From the NCBI GenBank assembly GCA_020633975.1, contig JACKCR010000004.1, positions 186,001 to 250,000 on the forward strand: a stretch of DNA of 64,000 nt, given 5' to 3'. The first letter of the stretch is position 1. The number at the start of each line of letters is the position of its first letter. This document shows, one piece after another, positions 27,826-36,914 of this stretch. Source of the stretch: Candidatus Eiseniibacteriota bacterium. Lineage in GTDB: Bacteria; Eisenbacteria; RBG-16-71-46; CAIMUX01. Made by a program: the position numbers and the translations under genes. The notes below the pieces were generated by a model. That model was not told where the DNA came from. It ran no database searches and saw nothing but the letters and a program-made list of their open reading frames with translations.

Positions 27826-28515
27826 TTATCTGTACAGATTCTTGACCGATCCAAACGTGTTCTCGATGACGAGCAGAGGACGTCCCTCGACCCGGATGTC
27901 CCGCCACTCCACGATCTTCCAGGTCGGCTGCCCGCCTACGAGATGGTTGGGGTCCGGCTTGAAGTAGAAGGTTGCGCGATCACCTGAAACCAAGAAGATG
28001 ACTGGATCCGTGGGGTTGGCGGGATTGTTCGTGTCCACTTCCAGGTGAACACCCGTGATGAGCATCTTCCGCACACCTTGGCCCGAGTAGTCCTCTGGGT
28101 CGTTCTCCGGATCGAGTTCCTGCAGGGGGCCCTTGTTCCACTCGAGTTCGATCCTGCGGACGTCCGTCGACTCGAAGCAGTTCTTCGACCACGCCGCTTC
28201 GCCGTCGTAGTTCCAGAATGGAGGCAGGTTGCTGTCGCCTTGGAGATCGACGGGGTCGAGACGGAAGACGAAGGCGTCCTTGTCGAAGAGGGCCGCGTAT
28301 CCTTCTGGGTCCCGAAGCTCCACGGCGGTGACCAGGTTGTCGATGACGTTCTCCGGGGACGTGGCGGCGAGGTAGGGCGACGGCGTGAGATCCGGCTTCG
28401 TCGCATCGTCGTCACAGCCGGAGAGCGCGACGGCGCCGAGAGCGACGGCCGCGGTCGACAGAAGCGTTCCGATCCGAGCGAGCCTTCGGGAGGCGGGAGG
28501 CAGACTGGTTGACAT
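27826..28515 (-). CDS. NTF2-like lipoprotein of the PENVV family, WG-K tail
   Basis: A 229-residue protein, start at ATG 28515 behind GAGGAG. Lipobox LSGC, then a short Asp/Pro/Ser linker, then the family domain (SPENVIDNLVTAVELRDPEGYAALFD, LPPFWNYDGEAAWSKNCFES, TWKIVEWRDIRVEGRP). Ends NTFGSVKNLYR, an exact tail. Closely similar to the 28822 gene, so a recent duplicate. Probably anchored in the inner leaflet of the outer membrane. Confidence 0.82.
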   Translation of the reverse strand: MSTSLPPASRRLARIGTLLSTAAVALGAVALSGCDDDATKPDLTPSPYLAATSPENVIDNLVTAVELRDPEGYAALFDKDAFVFRLDPVDLQGDSNLPPFWNYDGEAAWSKNCFESTDVRRIELEWNKGPLQELDPENDPEDYSGQGVRKMLITGVHLEVDTNNPANPTDPVIFLVSGDRATFYFKPDPNHLVGGQPTWKIVEWRDIRVEGRPLLVIENTFGSVKNLYR

Positions 28516-28642
28516 GTTCGACTCCTCGAGATGAAGGAGATCCGGGGCCACATTGCGATGTCTAGCTTCGGTGTCTCCGCGGTACGAGACGGGAGCAGCC
28601 CCCTCACTGCTTACCGGCGCAAACTGAGTTTCTGGCTCGAGG

Positions 28643-28753
28643 TCACGAGAACGAGTGCTTGATCACACCGAACGTCGTCTCGATGACGGACTCGGGCCGG
28701 CTGTCGACTCTGATATCGAACCATCCGACGATCTTCCAGGTCGGAAGTCCGTC
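28643..28753 (-). pseudogene. C-terminal remnant of a PENVV-family lipoprotein
   Basis: Thirty-six codons encode DGLPTWKIVGWFDIRV and end TTFGVIKHSFS followed by a stop, matching the last part of the flanking paralogs. Upstream the frame is lost and no start or lipobox exists, so this is the 3' stump of a fourth copy lying between two intact ones. Confidence 0.75.
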
Positions 28754-28821
28754 AACCCGCAGGTCGGGGTGATGCGCGCGGTCCTCCTCCAAATGACATG
28801 TAGACTGACTTGCATGTACTC

Positions 28822-29505
28822 CTACCGGAACGCGGCCTTGATCCGGCCAATCGAGTTGTTTTCGGAGAGGAGCGGCCTCCCCTCCACTCGGATGTCCTGC
28901 CACTCCACGATCTTCCAGGTCGGCTGTCCACCGATGAGATGGTTCAGGTCCGGTGCGAAATAGAAGCGCGCGCGGTCTCCGGAGGCTAAGAAGATTATCG
29001 GGTCGGAGGGGTCGGCGGGGTTCACCATCTCCACTTCGAGGTAGATCCCGACTACGACCATCTTCCTCATGGTGGGGTCCATGTAGTTGTCTGGATCGCT
29101 TTCGTCGAGTTCTTCCACTGGTCCCTTCGCCCACTCGACGCTGACTCGGAAGACGTCAGAGGACTCGAAGCAGTTGCTCGACCATGCCGTCTCCCCGTCG
29201 TAGTCCCAGAACGGTGGCAGATCGTTGTCGAGGATCAGGTCAATGGGGTCGAACCGGAAGATGAACTCCTCCTCATCGAAGTTCGCGGCGTACCCGTCGG
29301 CGTCCCGCAGGTTCATGGCGGTGACGATGTTGTCGACCACGTTCTCTGGTGAGGTGGGGGCGAGATAGGGAGAAGGTTCGGGGTCGGGCTTCGTGGTGTC
29401 GCTGTCACAGCCGCTCAACACCAAGGTGACAAGAAGCGGTGCGAAGGATAGAAGTGTTCTGATCCGAGCGAGCTTTCGGAATGCGGGGGTTGCCTGGGTA
29501 GACAT
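28822..29505 (-). CDS. NTF2-like lipoprotein of the PENVV family, WG-K tail
   Basis: A 227-residue protein, start at ATG 29505 behind a GAGG site. Lipobox LSGC, then DSDTTKPDPEPSPYLAPTSPENVVDN and the same domain as the two downstream paralogs, with TWKIVEWQDIRVEGRPLL. Ends NSIGRIKAAFR: the aromatic residue of the tail is Ile here, while Gly, Ile-Lys and Phe-Arg are kept. Confidence 0.82.
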   Translation of the reverse strand: MSTQATPAFRKLARIRTLLSFAPLLVTLVLSGCDSDTTKPDPEPSPYLAPTSPENVVDNIVTAMNLRDADGYAANFDEEEFIFRFDPIDLILDNDLPPFWDYDGETAWSSNCFESSDVFRVSVEWAKGPVEELDESDPDNYMDPTMRKMVVVGIYLEVEMVNPADPSDPIIFLASGDRARFYFAPDLNHLIGGQPTWKIVEWQDIRVEGRPLLSENNSIGRIKAAFR

Positions 29506-29805
29506 GTTCGGTACCTCGAATGAGAGTGATCCGGGCCAACCCCGATGGGTTCCGGACCACCGATTCTCCGGACGGAGACCTGACCTCGAACATCGCGGCG
29601 GACAAGCCGCGCGAGAGGATGCTTTCTCGGTTGCGGTCGTCGCTGGATAGACGACCGCATGACGGGGCCGTCCCGGAGTGTACAACATCTCGTTCCCGGC
29701 GGAGAGAACGACTCCGTACGTAGAAACACGAAGACCCGAACCGAGGGGATACCCCCGGTTCGGGCCCCACGGGCGTCGCGCCATCGTTGCTGCGGTCGCT
29801 CCTGT

Positions 29806-29865
29806 GCCGACGGACTGGGCCTGGCCGGACTGGGCCGGGCCGGGCCGGGCCTGGCCGGACCGGAC
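29806..29865. repeat. GGCCGG-rich short repeat
   Basis: Alternating GGCCGGACTGG and GGGCCGG units lie immediately after the stop of the large FnIII/ASH lipoprotein gene. Almost pure G+C and self-complementary, so it may act as a structured transcript end or simply be slippage. Confidence 0.55.
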
Positions 29866-32800
29866 CTACTCCGTAGCCGTCCCCAAGAGTGTGACGAATC
29901 CGCACGATGCACTGCCGTCCACGAGCGGGATCAGGTGGCACACCGTGCTTCCCACGACGTCAGGTGTGTAGCGCACACGAACGCGGAGCTCGGAGCCTGG
30001 GGCGAGTCGAGTTTCGCCTTCGCCGCTCAGGAGTTCGAAGACGGCACAGTCGTTCGGTTCCCGGAACTGGAGGTCGAGATCGATCGTGACGTTTCCGGTG
30101 TTCTCGATCGTGAACGATTGGCTGTTGGTCCCACCGACTTCTGCCTCGAACGTCAGGCTGGACACGGAGAGGAAGCAGTCCGGCTCTGCGAGCTCACCGT
30201 TCCATGAGATCGGGATCCGATCGCACTCCTCGTCCGAGGCGACGATCTCGTAGTTTGCAGAACCCAAAGTCGGTTCGAGGTCGAAGTGGAACGCGTGGGT
30301 CTCGCCGGGGCCGAGTTCGTAGGTCCGGTCTTCGTCCCGCACGCGTCCGATCTCGCGCGGGCAGTTCGACTTGATCCTGCCGGACCTGGTCTCGTCCGTG
30401 TAATTCGTGAGGTAGAACCGCTGGACGTAGGTCTCTCCGACGATCACGTCTCCGAAGTCGTAGGTGGTGGGCGATACGGAGCAGGGGAGCGCTTCCGTCT
30501 CGGCCACGATCTCGACGCTACTACATGCGGAGGCGCCGAGGTCCACCGTGCAGAGGTACTCCCGACCCGGATCTCTCGACTCGAACTGGACTCCGATGTC
30601 GGCACTCTCTCCCGGCTCGAGAGTGCGTAGTCCTGCGCCCGAGACGATGGTGAACTTGCCAGCACTACAGCTCGGATCGATCGCGGGTGTGATCTGGAGC
30701 AGCGACGTTCCCGAGTTCGTCACCGTGAGAGTACGCGTGGCGGGCACTCCGGTCGGCACCTCGCCGAAGTCCAGGGCTGCCGGAGTGGTGAGGCAGGACG
30801 TAGCGCCGCCCACCCCGCGGATGACGAGCGGTGCGCACTCGGAGCTGGAGATCAGGTCCACCTCGAGTTCGCAGGTGAAGGCACCAGTCGCCTCGGGTTC
30901 GAACGTCACATAGCCCAGGTGGGTCTGGCCCGGTTCGAGATGGAAAGGCCCCGGGTTGTCGATCCGGAACGGTCCGGGGCAGCTGATCGCGATGCCGTCG
31001 ATCGGCGCGGATCCTACGTTCTGGAGGAACCAGCGTCGACTGGACGAACTGCCGATCTCGATCGTCCCGAAGTCGATTCCGTCGGTTCCCCAGTCGCAGA
31101 CTCCGGACGCCTCCGTGGCTCCGACCAAAGGAACGCTGCCGCATTCCGATGCGCCCTGGTCCTCGGTGCCGAGCTCGAGTGTGGCCTGGTGTGTCCCCGG
31201 AAGGGTTGCGTCGAAGCGGACGATCACTTCGTGTCCCTCGCCCGGCCCGACTTCGGCGGGGTAGTCGTTCGCCCCGACGATGCTGAAGACACCGTTCGCG
31301 TCGTCCTGGATGCTCGGCTGTAGGCGCAGCGTCCCGCCTCCGACGTTCTCGACCACGAACGAGCGCGTGCTGAAGCCGCCAGCGGGAAGGGTGCCGAAGT
31401 CGTTGTCGTTTGCTCTCACCCTGCACTCTGCACTCGCCTCGCCGACTCCGACCGCGATGACGTCGGTGCATCCACTCGGCACGCCGAGGAAGCAGAGCTT
31501 CTCTCCCGCGCTGGTCGGCCGGAAGACGAGTTCGCGAGCGGTCGTCTCGCCCGGACCCAGATCGAACGGGGTCGTCTCGACGAGGAAGTCCGGGCACTCC
31601 GTCGCGAATGCTCCCTGGAGACGGCCTCCGCCGACGTTCGAGATGATGACGACGTCGCTTCTCTGCGATCCGACTTCGACGGTACCGAACTCGATCCCGT
31701 TCGACCGGATCTCGCACTGCGGCGCAGACTCGTCCGTCGTGACCGACACCTCGTTCGTTGCGGCGTCCTGCAGACCCGCGCGCGAACGGATCCGGTACCG
31801 ATAGGTCGTTCCTGGCTGGACGGATTGGTCCAGGTAGTCACGTTCGGTTCCAGCGACATCCACGTCGGAATCGAACTCACCAGATCCAGTTGCCCGTTGG
31901 ACGATGAACCGATCCGTGTCTCTCTGCTGCGACCAGCTCACGCGCACGGCGCTGCCTTCGAGCACGGCGCGCGGATCACTCGGCGCGGCCAGCGGAGTCG
32001 TTGCGGTGGCTTCGCTCGAGTAGGCCGACGGCCCGCCAGCACTGAAGGCGCGCAGACGGTACGTGTACTCCGTGCGTTCGATCAGTCCTTCATTGACGGC
32101 TTGGATGTCGTCACCGGCCGTCGCAGGGCGGGACGCCGCGCCGTGGCTGAGGGACACGATCGTGGGGGACGACAGAGGTTCGTTCGAACCGTGCCGCGCG
32201 CCTTTGCTGGCGACACTGCTCGAGTGGATCGTGGAGGACGGCGGCACAGCGCGGACCCCGTGCGTGGCTGCGGTACCACCCTGGCTCGCGGGATGGTCGC
32301 CGTCATTCTCGTCGCTCGAGCCGAACCCGAGGCTTTCGCCACCGCCGTCTCTGACGCCGAGGCCGCTCACGAGGCTCTCGCCGCCGTCTTCGCCGACGAA
32401 TCCGTTCCGGTCGATGATGCCGATCCGGCGGAAGGTGGGGTCGGTATCGCTCTTCCGCTCGACCTCGAAGTAGTCCTCTCCACCGGGGTGAGACCACTGG
32501 AGCCGGATCCGATCCGGGCCGATCGCGACTGCCTGTAGGCCGGTCGGTGCGTCCGGTTGATCCTCGCCGAACCGTACGAAGACGACGTTGGAGAGGGGAG
32601 AGACGTGCCCGGCTTCGTCCTCCGTGCGGAGGGCGAGGTAGACCTCGATCTCCTGCGATGCGACCAGAGTCACTTCCTCGTTCGTTCCTCCCGGCGATGG
32701 GGACGGCATGTTGCCGACTTCGTTCAGCGACGAGAAGTTCTCTTCGGTGATCGGCTCCAGGCTGAACCGCATGTCGTAGCGCGCCGCCGTACCGTCACCG

Positions 32801-34893
32801 CCGTTGTCCCCGGGGGCGGTCCAGAAGAAGCGGGCGCGGGTGCCGGTCACTTCCTCGGCGACCATGTCCGTGACGGCGTTCGGGGCCTCGAAGTCGGGCG
32901 TGGTCACGTCGGCGACGTTCGAGAGACGCGAACGGTTCTCTGCTTCGTCGTAGGTGACGAGTGCGAACCAGTAGTGGGTCTCGGCACGGAGTCCGGAGAG
33001 CTCGAGAGACTGACGGGTTCCCGGTTCACCCGGGGGTGTGTCGTCGCGGACGGGAGTCGTGGCCTCGAAGTTCGAGTCGTCGATCGCAAACGTCGCGTAG
33101 CGGAGGTCGTGTCTCTCCGCGCGGCCGCTGCGACCATTGTCGCCGGATGCACTCCATTCGAGCGCAACGCGTCCGTCGGCAAGTGGGCTCGCGGCCAGAT
33201 CGGTGACGTCGTCCGGGGAGACGCTATCCCGTGTGTCGATGGTGGCGATGTTGGAGAGCGTGGAGACGTTGCCAGCCGCGTCTCGGCTTCGGAGCGCGAA
33301 GGAGTACTCAGCCGGGGCGAGGCCATCGAGCATGATCTGCTCGGTGATGCCGGCGGCGCTCGGAGTCGGCACTTCCGTCCACTCCGTAGACGTGAGGAAC
33401 GAGGTATCCGACATCGGACCGGCCGCATACCGAACTTCGTAGGACGCGGCGCGACCGTCGCGATCGTCGTTCGGCGCGGTCCAAGTCAACTCGATCGTTC
33501 CTTCTGTCGGGGACGAAGCTGCGAGGTCGGCGACCGCGGTCGGGCCGTCCAGATCCGGTGCCTCCGGGAGCGTCACTTGGAGAACGTTCGACAGACCCGA
33601 CGCATTGTTCGCCTCGTCGAAGGTCACGATCGCGAAGTAGTAGGTCGACTCCGCGACGAGATCGTTCACGACCGCGAACTCCACCTGACCGGCGACTCCC
33701 GGCGCCGGGAGTGCGATTTCGTCTGCCCCACCGAAGTTCGACGCGTCGATCGGCGAGCCGGAGACGCGAAGCTCGTACCGGGCCGCTTGGCCCGACATGG
33801 CATCATCGCCAGGCGCTGTCCACTTGAGGACCACCTGTGCACTCGATGCGGAGAACTCCGTGAGATCCGTGATGTCTGCAGGCGGAACCGGCCCCGGATC
33901 GTTCGCCGTGCGACGCTCCGAGAACGCAGACTGCGTTCCGCCTGCGAATACCGCCTGCACCGTGTAGCCGATGCTCGTCCCACCCTGGAAGCCCGGCGGT
34001 ACGACGAATGCGGTGTCGAGTGACGCCGTCGAGAACGAGGTAGGGATGGCCCCGTCCGGACTTCTCCTGACGGTGTAGGAAGCGGCATCCGTCACCGGCG
34101 ACCAGAACAGTTCATGACGCTCTCCCGGCACCTCACGGATCCAGAGCTGTGGGACGAGGTCGGGAAGCGTGATCGACCGCGACGTCGTCGCGTCGGTTTC
34201 GATCGGGAACGACTCGGTCGACCCGAGGTGGAGCAGCCCCGTCTCCGTGACCCCCGTCGGCCGCGTGCGAGATCCCTCCACCCGAACGTCTGCGACGTAC
34301 TCGGCGTTCGAGGGAAGCTCCAGGGAGATCGAAGCCGACGTCGCCGTCTCGTCGATCGACTGCGTGGCGGTATCGACGATCTCGTCGCCCGAGAGGATTT
34401 CCACTCTCAACGTGAGAGTGCCGCCCGCCATTGCGGGGGAGGCGACGCCACCGGCAACGCCGGAGCCAACGCCACTCGAGCCAACGCCACTCGAGCCAAC
34501 GCCACTCGAGCCAACGCCACTCGAGCCTACTCTGCCAGAGCCCACGTTGCTGATGGCGCCGTTCCCACCGGCGACCGTCTCGATCTCACCCGACTGCGAG
34601 ATCTCGAGTTCGATGGAGAACTCGAGCGTCCCCGTCGTGGCCGTCGGTTCCGGCTCCGGTTTCACGGAATCGCGTTCGGAGCAGGACCAGAGAAAGAGGA
34701 CGCTCGCGAGCAGCGCCATCGGCAGACGGTCGACCCGGCCGATCCGCTCGAAGCGGAGGAATCGGTCGCCGGCGAGGAGTCGGACCCGGCGCTGGAGGAG
34801 TGCTTCGACTCGGGCGAGCCGACGTCGACGGATCGGGCGTCCCGCAGTGTGCGAACGGGGTACACGCTTACGGGTGCGGGGCTTGGGGAACAT
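29866..34893 (-). CDS. giant FnIII/ASH-domain lipoprotein
   Basis: A 1675-residue protein, start at ATG 34893 behind AGGAGGAGAG. A long Arg-rich leader precedes the hydrophobic segment and lipobox LWSC. Then a Gly/Ser/Val repeat region (34466-34540), about seven FnIII-like domains (roughly 34140-31770, with TAPGDD-type motifs), and six ASH/choice-of-anchor-D repeats with the pattern C-x5-8-DFG-x-V-x-x-G (roughly 31710-29866). FnIII number six carries an insert of about 85 Gly/Ser/Asp-rich residues (32130-32420). It is probably a surface lipoprotein adhesin or scaffold. No catalytic domain and no FlgD-like or WG-K tail. Confidence 0.82.
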   Translation of the reverse strand: MFPKPRTRKRVPRSHTAGRPIRRRRLARVEALLQRRVRLLAGDRFLRFERIGRVDRLPMALLASVLFLWSCSERDSVKPEPEPTATTGTLEFSIELEISQSGEIETVAGGNGAISNVGSGRVGSSGVGSSGVGSSGVGSSGVGSGVAGGVASPAMAGGTLTLRVEILSGDEIVDTATQSIDETATSASISLELPSNAEYVADVRVEGSRTRPTGVTETGLLHLGSTESFPIETDATTSRSITLPDLVPQLWIREVPGERHELFWSPVTDAASYTVRRSPDGAIPTSFSTASLDTAFVVPPGFQGGTSIGYTVQAVFAGGTQSAFSERRTANDPGPVPPADITDLTEFSASSAQVVLKWTAPGDDAMSGQAARYELRVSGSPIDASNFGGADEIALPAPGVAGQVEFAVVNDLVAESTYYFAIVTFDEANNASGLSNVLQVTLPEAPDLDGPTAVADLAASSPTEGTIELTWTAPNDDRDGRAASYEVRYAAGPMSDTSFLTSTEWTEVPTPSAAGITEQIMLDGLAPAEYSFALRSRDAAGNVSTLSNIATIDTRDSVSPDDVTDLAASPLADGRVALEWSASGDNGRSGRAERHDLRYATFAIDDSNFEATTPVRDDTPPGEPGTRQSLELSGLRAETHYWFALVTYDEAENRSRLSNVADVTTPDFEAPNAVTDMVAEEVTGTRARFFWTAPGDNGGDGTAARYDMRFSLEPITEENFSSLNEVGNMPSPSPGGTNEEVTLVASQEIEVYLALRTEDEAGHVSPLSNVVFVRFGEDQPDAPTGLQAVAIGPDRIRLQWSHPGGEDYFEVERKSDTDPTFRRIGIIDRNGFVGEDGGESLVSGLGVRDGGGESLGFGSSDENDGDHPASQGGTAATHGVRAVPPSSTIHSSSVASKGARHGSNEPLSSPTIVSLSHGAASRPATAGDDIQAVNEGLIERTEYTYRLRAFSAGGPSAYSSEATATTPLAAPSDPRAVLEGSAVRVSWSQQRDTDRFIVQRATGSGEFDSDVDVAGTERDYLDQSVQPGTTYRYRIRSRAGLQDAATNEVSVTTDESAPQCEIRSNGIEFGTVEVGSQRSDVVIISNVGGGRLQGAFATECPDFLVETTPFDLGPGETTARELVFRPTSAGEKLCFLGVPSGCTDVIAVGVGEASAECRVRANDNDFGTLPAGGFSTRSFVVENVGGGTLRLQPSIQDDANGVFSIVGANDYPAEVGPGEGHEVIVRFDATLPGTHQATLELGTEDQGASECGSVPLVGATEASGVCDWGTDGIDFGTIEIGSSSSRRWFLQNVGSAPIDGIAISCPGPFRIDNPGPFHLEPGQTHLGYVTFEPEATGAFTCELEVDLISSSECAPLVIRGVGGATSCLTTPAALDFGEVPTGVPATRTLTVTNSGTSLLQITPAIDPSCSAGKFTIVSGAGLRTLEPGESADIGVQFESRDPGREYLCTVDLGASACSSVEIVAETEALPCSVSPTTYDFGDVIVGETYVQRFYLTNYTDETRSGRIKSNCPREIGRVRDEDRTYELGPGETHAFHFDLEPTLGSANYEIVASDEECDRIPISWNGELAEPDCFLSVSSLTFEAEVGGTNSQSFTIENTGNVTIDLDLQFREPNDCAVFELLSGEGETRLAPGSELRVRVRYTPDVVGSTVCHLIPLVDGSASCGFVTLLGTATE
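34466..34540 (-). repeat. 15-bp in-frame tandem repeat
   Basis: Four perfect copies of CCAACGCCACTCGAG plus one degenerate copy encode Val-Gly-Ser-Ser-Gly units close behind the lipid anchor. The copy number should be prone to change without breaking the frame. Confidence 0.85.
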
Positions 34894-35270
34894 CTCTCCT
34901 CCTCGTCGTCGACTCTCGCTGGGTCCGGCGGCATTCCCGGGCACCGTCTCCGGCGGGCGCTCTGGAGGCGCTAACTGGCAGTGCGGCCGAGGAACGCGGT
35001 TCTAGATGGAAGAGGCGTCGTGCGGCGATAGGCCGCGACACACGATTGCGACGATAGGAGGGGCGGGGGATCTTGGACCGGCTGATCCCCGGACCCGGGA
35101 GCCGCCGCTTCGTCCGCCCGTCACGATCTAGGCCCCGCAGGGCACGCTCGATCGGATAGGCTCCACGTACGGAATCGGTTGCTGGCAGAGCAAGTACGCG
35201 GCCGTCACCGTGTCACGAGAACCGAATGACGGACGCACGTGCGGAATCGTCGACGAACCGGAAGGCACCT
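34894..35270. other. intergenic, no gene seen
   Basis: Divergent spacer between the giant lipoprotein and the acetyltransferase. No convincing ORF, RNA gene or terminator; presumably holds both promoters. Confidence 0.5.
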
Positions 35271-35780
35271 ATGACCTCGCGCCCCGAAGTCCATTCGATA
35301 GAGCCAGAGGAGTGGGAGGCCTATCGCACGATCCGCCTCCGCGCTCTCTCCGAGGACCCGCAGGCCTTCGGTAGCACCTTCGAGAGAGAGACGGAGCTAC
35401 CGGTCGACTACTGGCAGACGCGGGTGGCCAACGGGGCGCGGTTGCCCAATGCTCATCCGATCGCCGCCAAGATCGGCGAAACCTGGGTCGGCCTCTCCTG
35501 GGGTTGGATCGAGCCGGAGGAGCCGTCCATCGCTCACCTCTATCAGATGTGGGTCGCTCCCGAGGCACGGGGACAGGGCATCGCGCGGATGCTGGTCGAT
35601 TCCGTGATCGACTGGGCGCGTGGACAGGGTGCTGCGAAGCTGCTGCTCGAAGTCACGCTCGGCGACACTCCGGCGAGGCGGCTCTACGAACGCGCGGGGT
35701 TCGTGCCGGACGGGGAGCCGGTTCCGCTCCGGCCCGGAGGTGAGCTGCTCGAGCAGCCGATGGTGTTGCCGCTGGACTGA
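35271..35780 (+). CDS. GNAT-family N-acetyltransferase
   Basis: A 169-residue protein. ATG 35271 is preferred to ATG 35226 because GGAAGG lies 5 bases upstream and the fold begins at once (VHSIEPEEWEAYRTIRLRAL). The acetyl-CoA loop is MWVAPEARGQGIARMLVDSV, matching the R-x-x-G-x-G/A motif, and ARRLYERAGFVPDG is the usual C-terminal strand. The acceptor substrate is unknown. The last 97 bp overlap the convergent DUF4097-like gene. Confidence 0.88.
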   Translation: MTSRPEVHSIEPEEWEAYRTIRLRALSEDPQAFGSTFERETELPVDYWQTRVANGARLPNAHPIAAKIGETWVGLSWGWIEPEEPSIAHLYQMWVAPEARGQGIARMLVDSVIDWARGQGAAKLLLEVTLGDTPARRLYERAGFVPDGEPVPLRPGGELLEQPMVLPLD

Positions 35781-36664
35781 GGGGAGACGTGGAGCCTCGC
35801 GACTCGAGCCATGAATACGTCGATGCCGCCGTTCACCGCGCGTAGCACCACGGAGTTCTCCGACTCGCCGCCGATGTGACCGGTCACTTGGGTCGGCGTG
35901 ACCTGGGCGCCGGAGAGCGTGACCAGCACGTCGACGCTTCCGTTCTGTACTTGGGCGTCGAGGTCGCCGTCATAGGGCCGTGGCAGCGTGAGTTCGATCG
36001 CTCCGTTGACGGTGGCGGCGAACACGGAGGTGTCTCCTTCGCCAAAGGCGAGCTTCTGGTTGCCGTTGACGGTCGTCGAGGAGAGAGGCCCATCGAGAGC
36101 GTCGAGGGCGATGTCGACACTTGCGTTCGTTCCAGAGACCGTGAGCTGCCCTGTCTCACCCCGCACCTCGACCACTCCGTTCTGGATCGCGAGGATGACT
36201 GGGCCGAGCACGCCGTCGACATCGAAGGAACCGTTGATGGCTTCGACCTCGACTTCCATCCCTTCGGGAACCTCGATGATCCAGTCCAGAGTGATCGTTA
36301 CGTCTCGTGGAACGGTTGGGTAGTCGAACCACCAGCTGCGATGTGTCCTGTCGAGTTCCGTCCGCATCTGGATGGCGTCGGCGAAGTCCTCGGCGTCCTC
36401 AGCGCTAGGGGCATCCACCTCGGCGCGAACTTGGATGTCGATCACATTCGTCTGGCCGGTACGGACCTGCACCTCCGAGTTCACGCCCTCGAAGGATGCG
36501 AAGGTGATTCCGCTGGCGTCTTCCATGTCCGAATAGTCACGGATGGCGGAGTGGTGGGACGGCGTCGTGGGCTCGTCATCTGAGCACGCGGGGAGGAGCA
36601 GTGCCGATGCGAAGCCAAAGAGGAAGAGTATCGGTAGCCGTAGGGGTTCAGTTCCGAAGCGCAT
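35684..36664 (-). CDS. DUF4097-like beta-helical lipoprotein with antisense-overlap extension
   Basis: A 326-residue protein from ATG 36664. Lipobox LLPAC, then a region of repeated short strands (NGSFDVDGVLGPV, QNGVVEVRGETG, NGAIELTLPRPYDGDLDAQVQNGSVDV) typical of DUF4097/putative auto-transporter adhesin head folds. The domain normally ends near RAVNGGIDVFM. Here about 38 low-quality residues follow (SSSSPPGRSGTGSPSG), and they are antisense to the end of the GNAT gene. The tail looks like stop-codon read-through into the neighbour. Function unknown. Confidence 0.75.
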   Translation of the reverse strand: MRFGTEPLRLPILFLFGFASALLLPACSDDEPTTPSHHSAIRDYSDMEDASGITFASFEGVNSEVQVRTGQTNVIDIQVRAEVDAPSAEDAEDFADAIQMRTELDRTHRSWWFDYPTVPRDVTITLDWIIEVPEGMEVEVEAINGSFDVDGVLGPVILAIQNGVVEVRGETGQLTVSGTNASVDIALDALDGPLSSTTVNGNQKLAFGEGDTSVFAATVNGAIELTLPRPYDGDLDAQVQNGSVDVLVTLSGAQVTPTQVTGHIGGESENSVVLRAVNGGIDVFMARVARLHVSPQSSGNTIGCSSSSPPGRSGTGSPSGTNPARS

Positions 36665-36749
36665 GGTTCCTCCCGTTTGGCGTTGGCGAGTCACGGAGTC
36701 GCGACCTCTCGACAGAATACCCGCGACATGAGGAACGACTTGCCTGTCA

Positions 36750-36890
36750 TCACGTCGATGTATGCCGCTTGGTAGACATAGCGATGGTGGAGCAGCCAGC
36801 AAGCGCGATCGCACCGGCGAGGACCGTACTCGCGAGGACCGTACCGGGGCGGACTCCGCCTGCGGACGCTCCTGGTCGCGCTTGCTGCAT
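36750..36890 (-). CDS. 46-residue small lipoprotein
   Basis: The ATG at 36890 has an ideal AGGAGGG 6 bases upstream. The product has basic residues, then a hydrophobic stretch (TVLASTVLAGAIALAGC) ending in a perfect lipobox LAGC, leaving a mature peptide of about 14 residues. The hydrophobic core contains a 15-bp in-frame duplication (TVLAS/TVLAG). Size and design recall entericidin-type lipopeptides, though the sequence is not related that I can see. It sits between two exported-protein genes on the same strand. Confidence 0.6.
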   Translation of the reverse strand: MQQARPGASAGGVRPGTVLASTVLAGAIALAGCSTIAMSTKRHTST

Positions 36891-36914
36891 GTTGCCCTCC
36901 TATCGCCGGTGATG

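Noticed and set aside
35000-35225. Possible tRNA or small RNA between divergent genes
   Set aside because: No cloverleaf, no CCA-adjacent acceptor stem, and no T-loop motif could be assembled.
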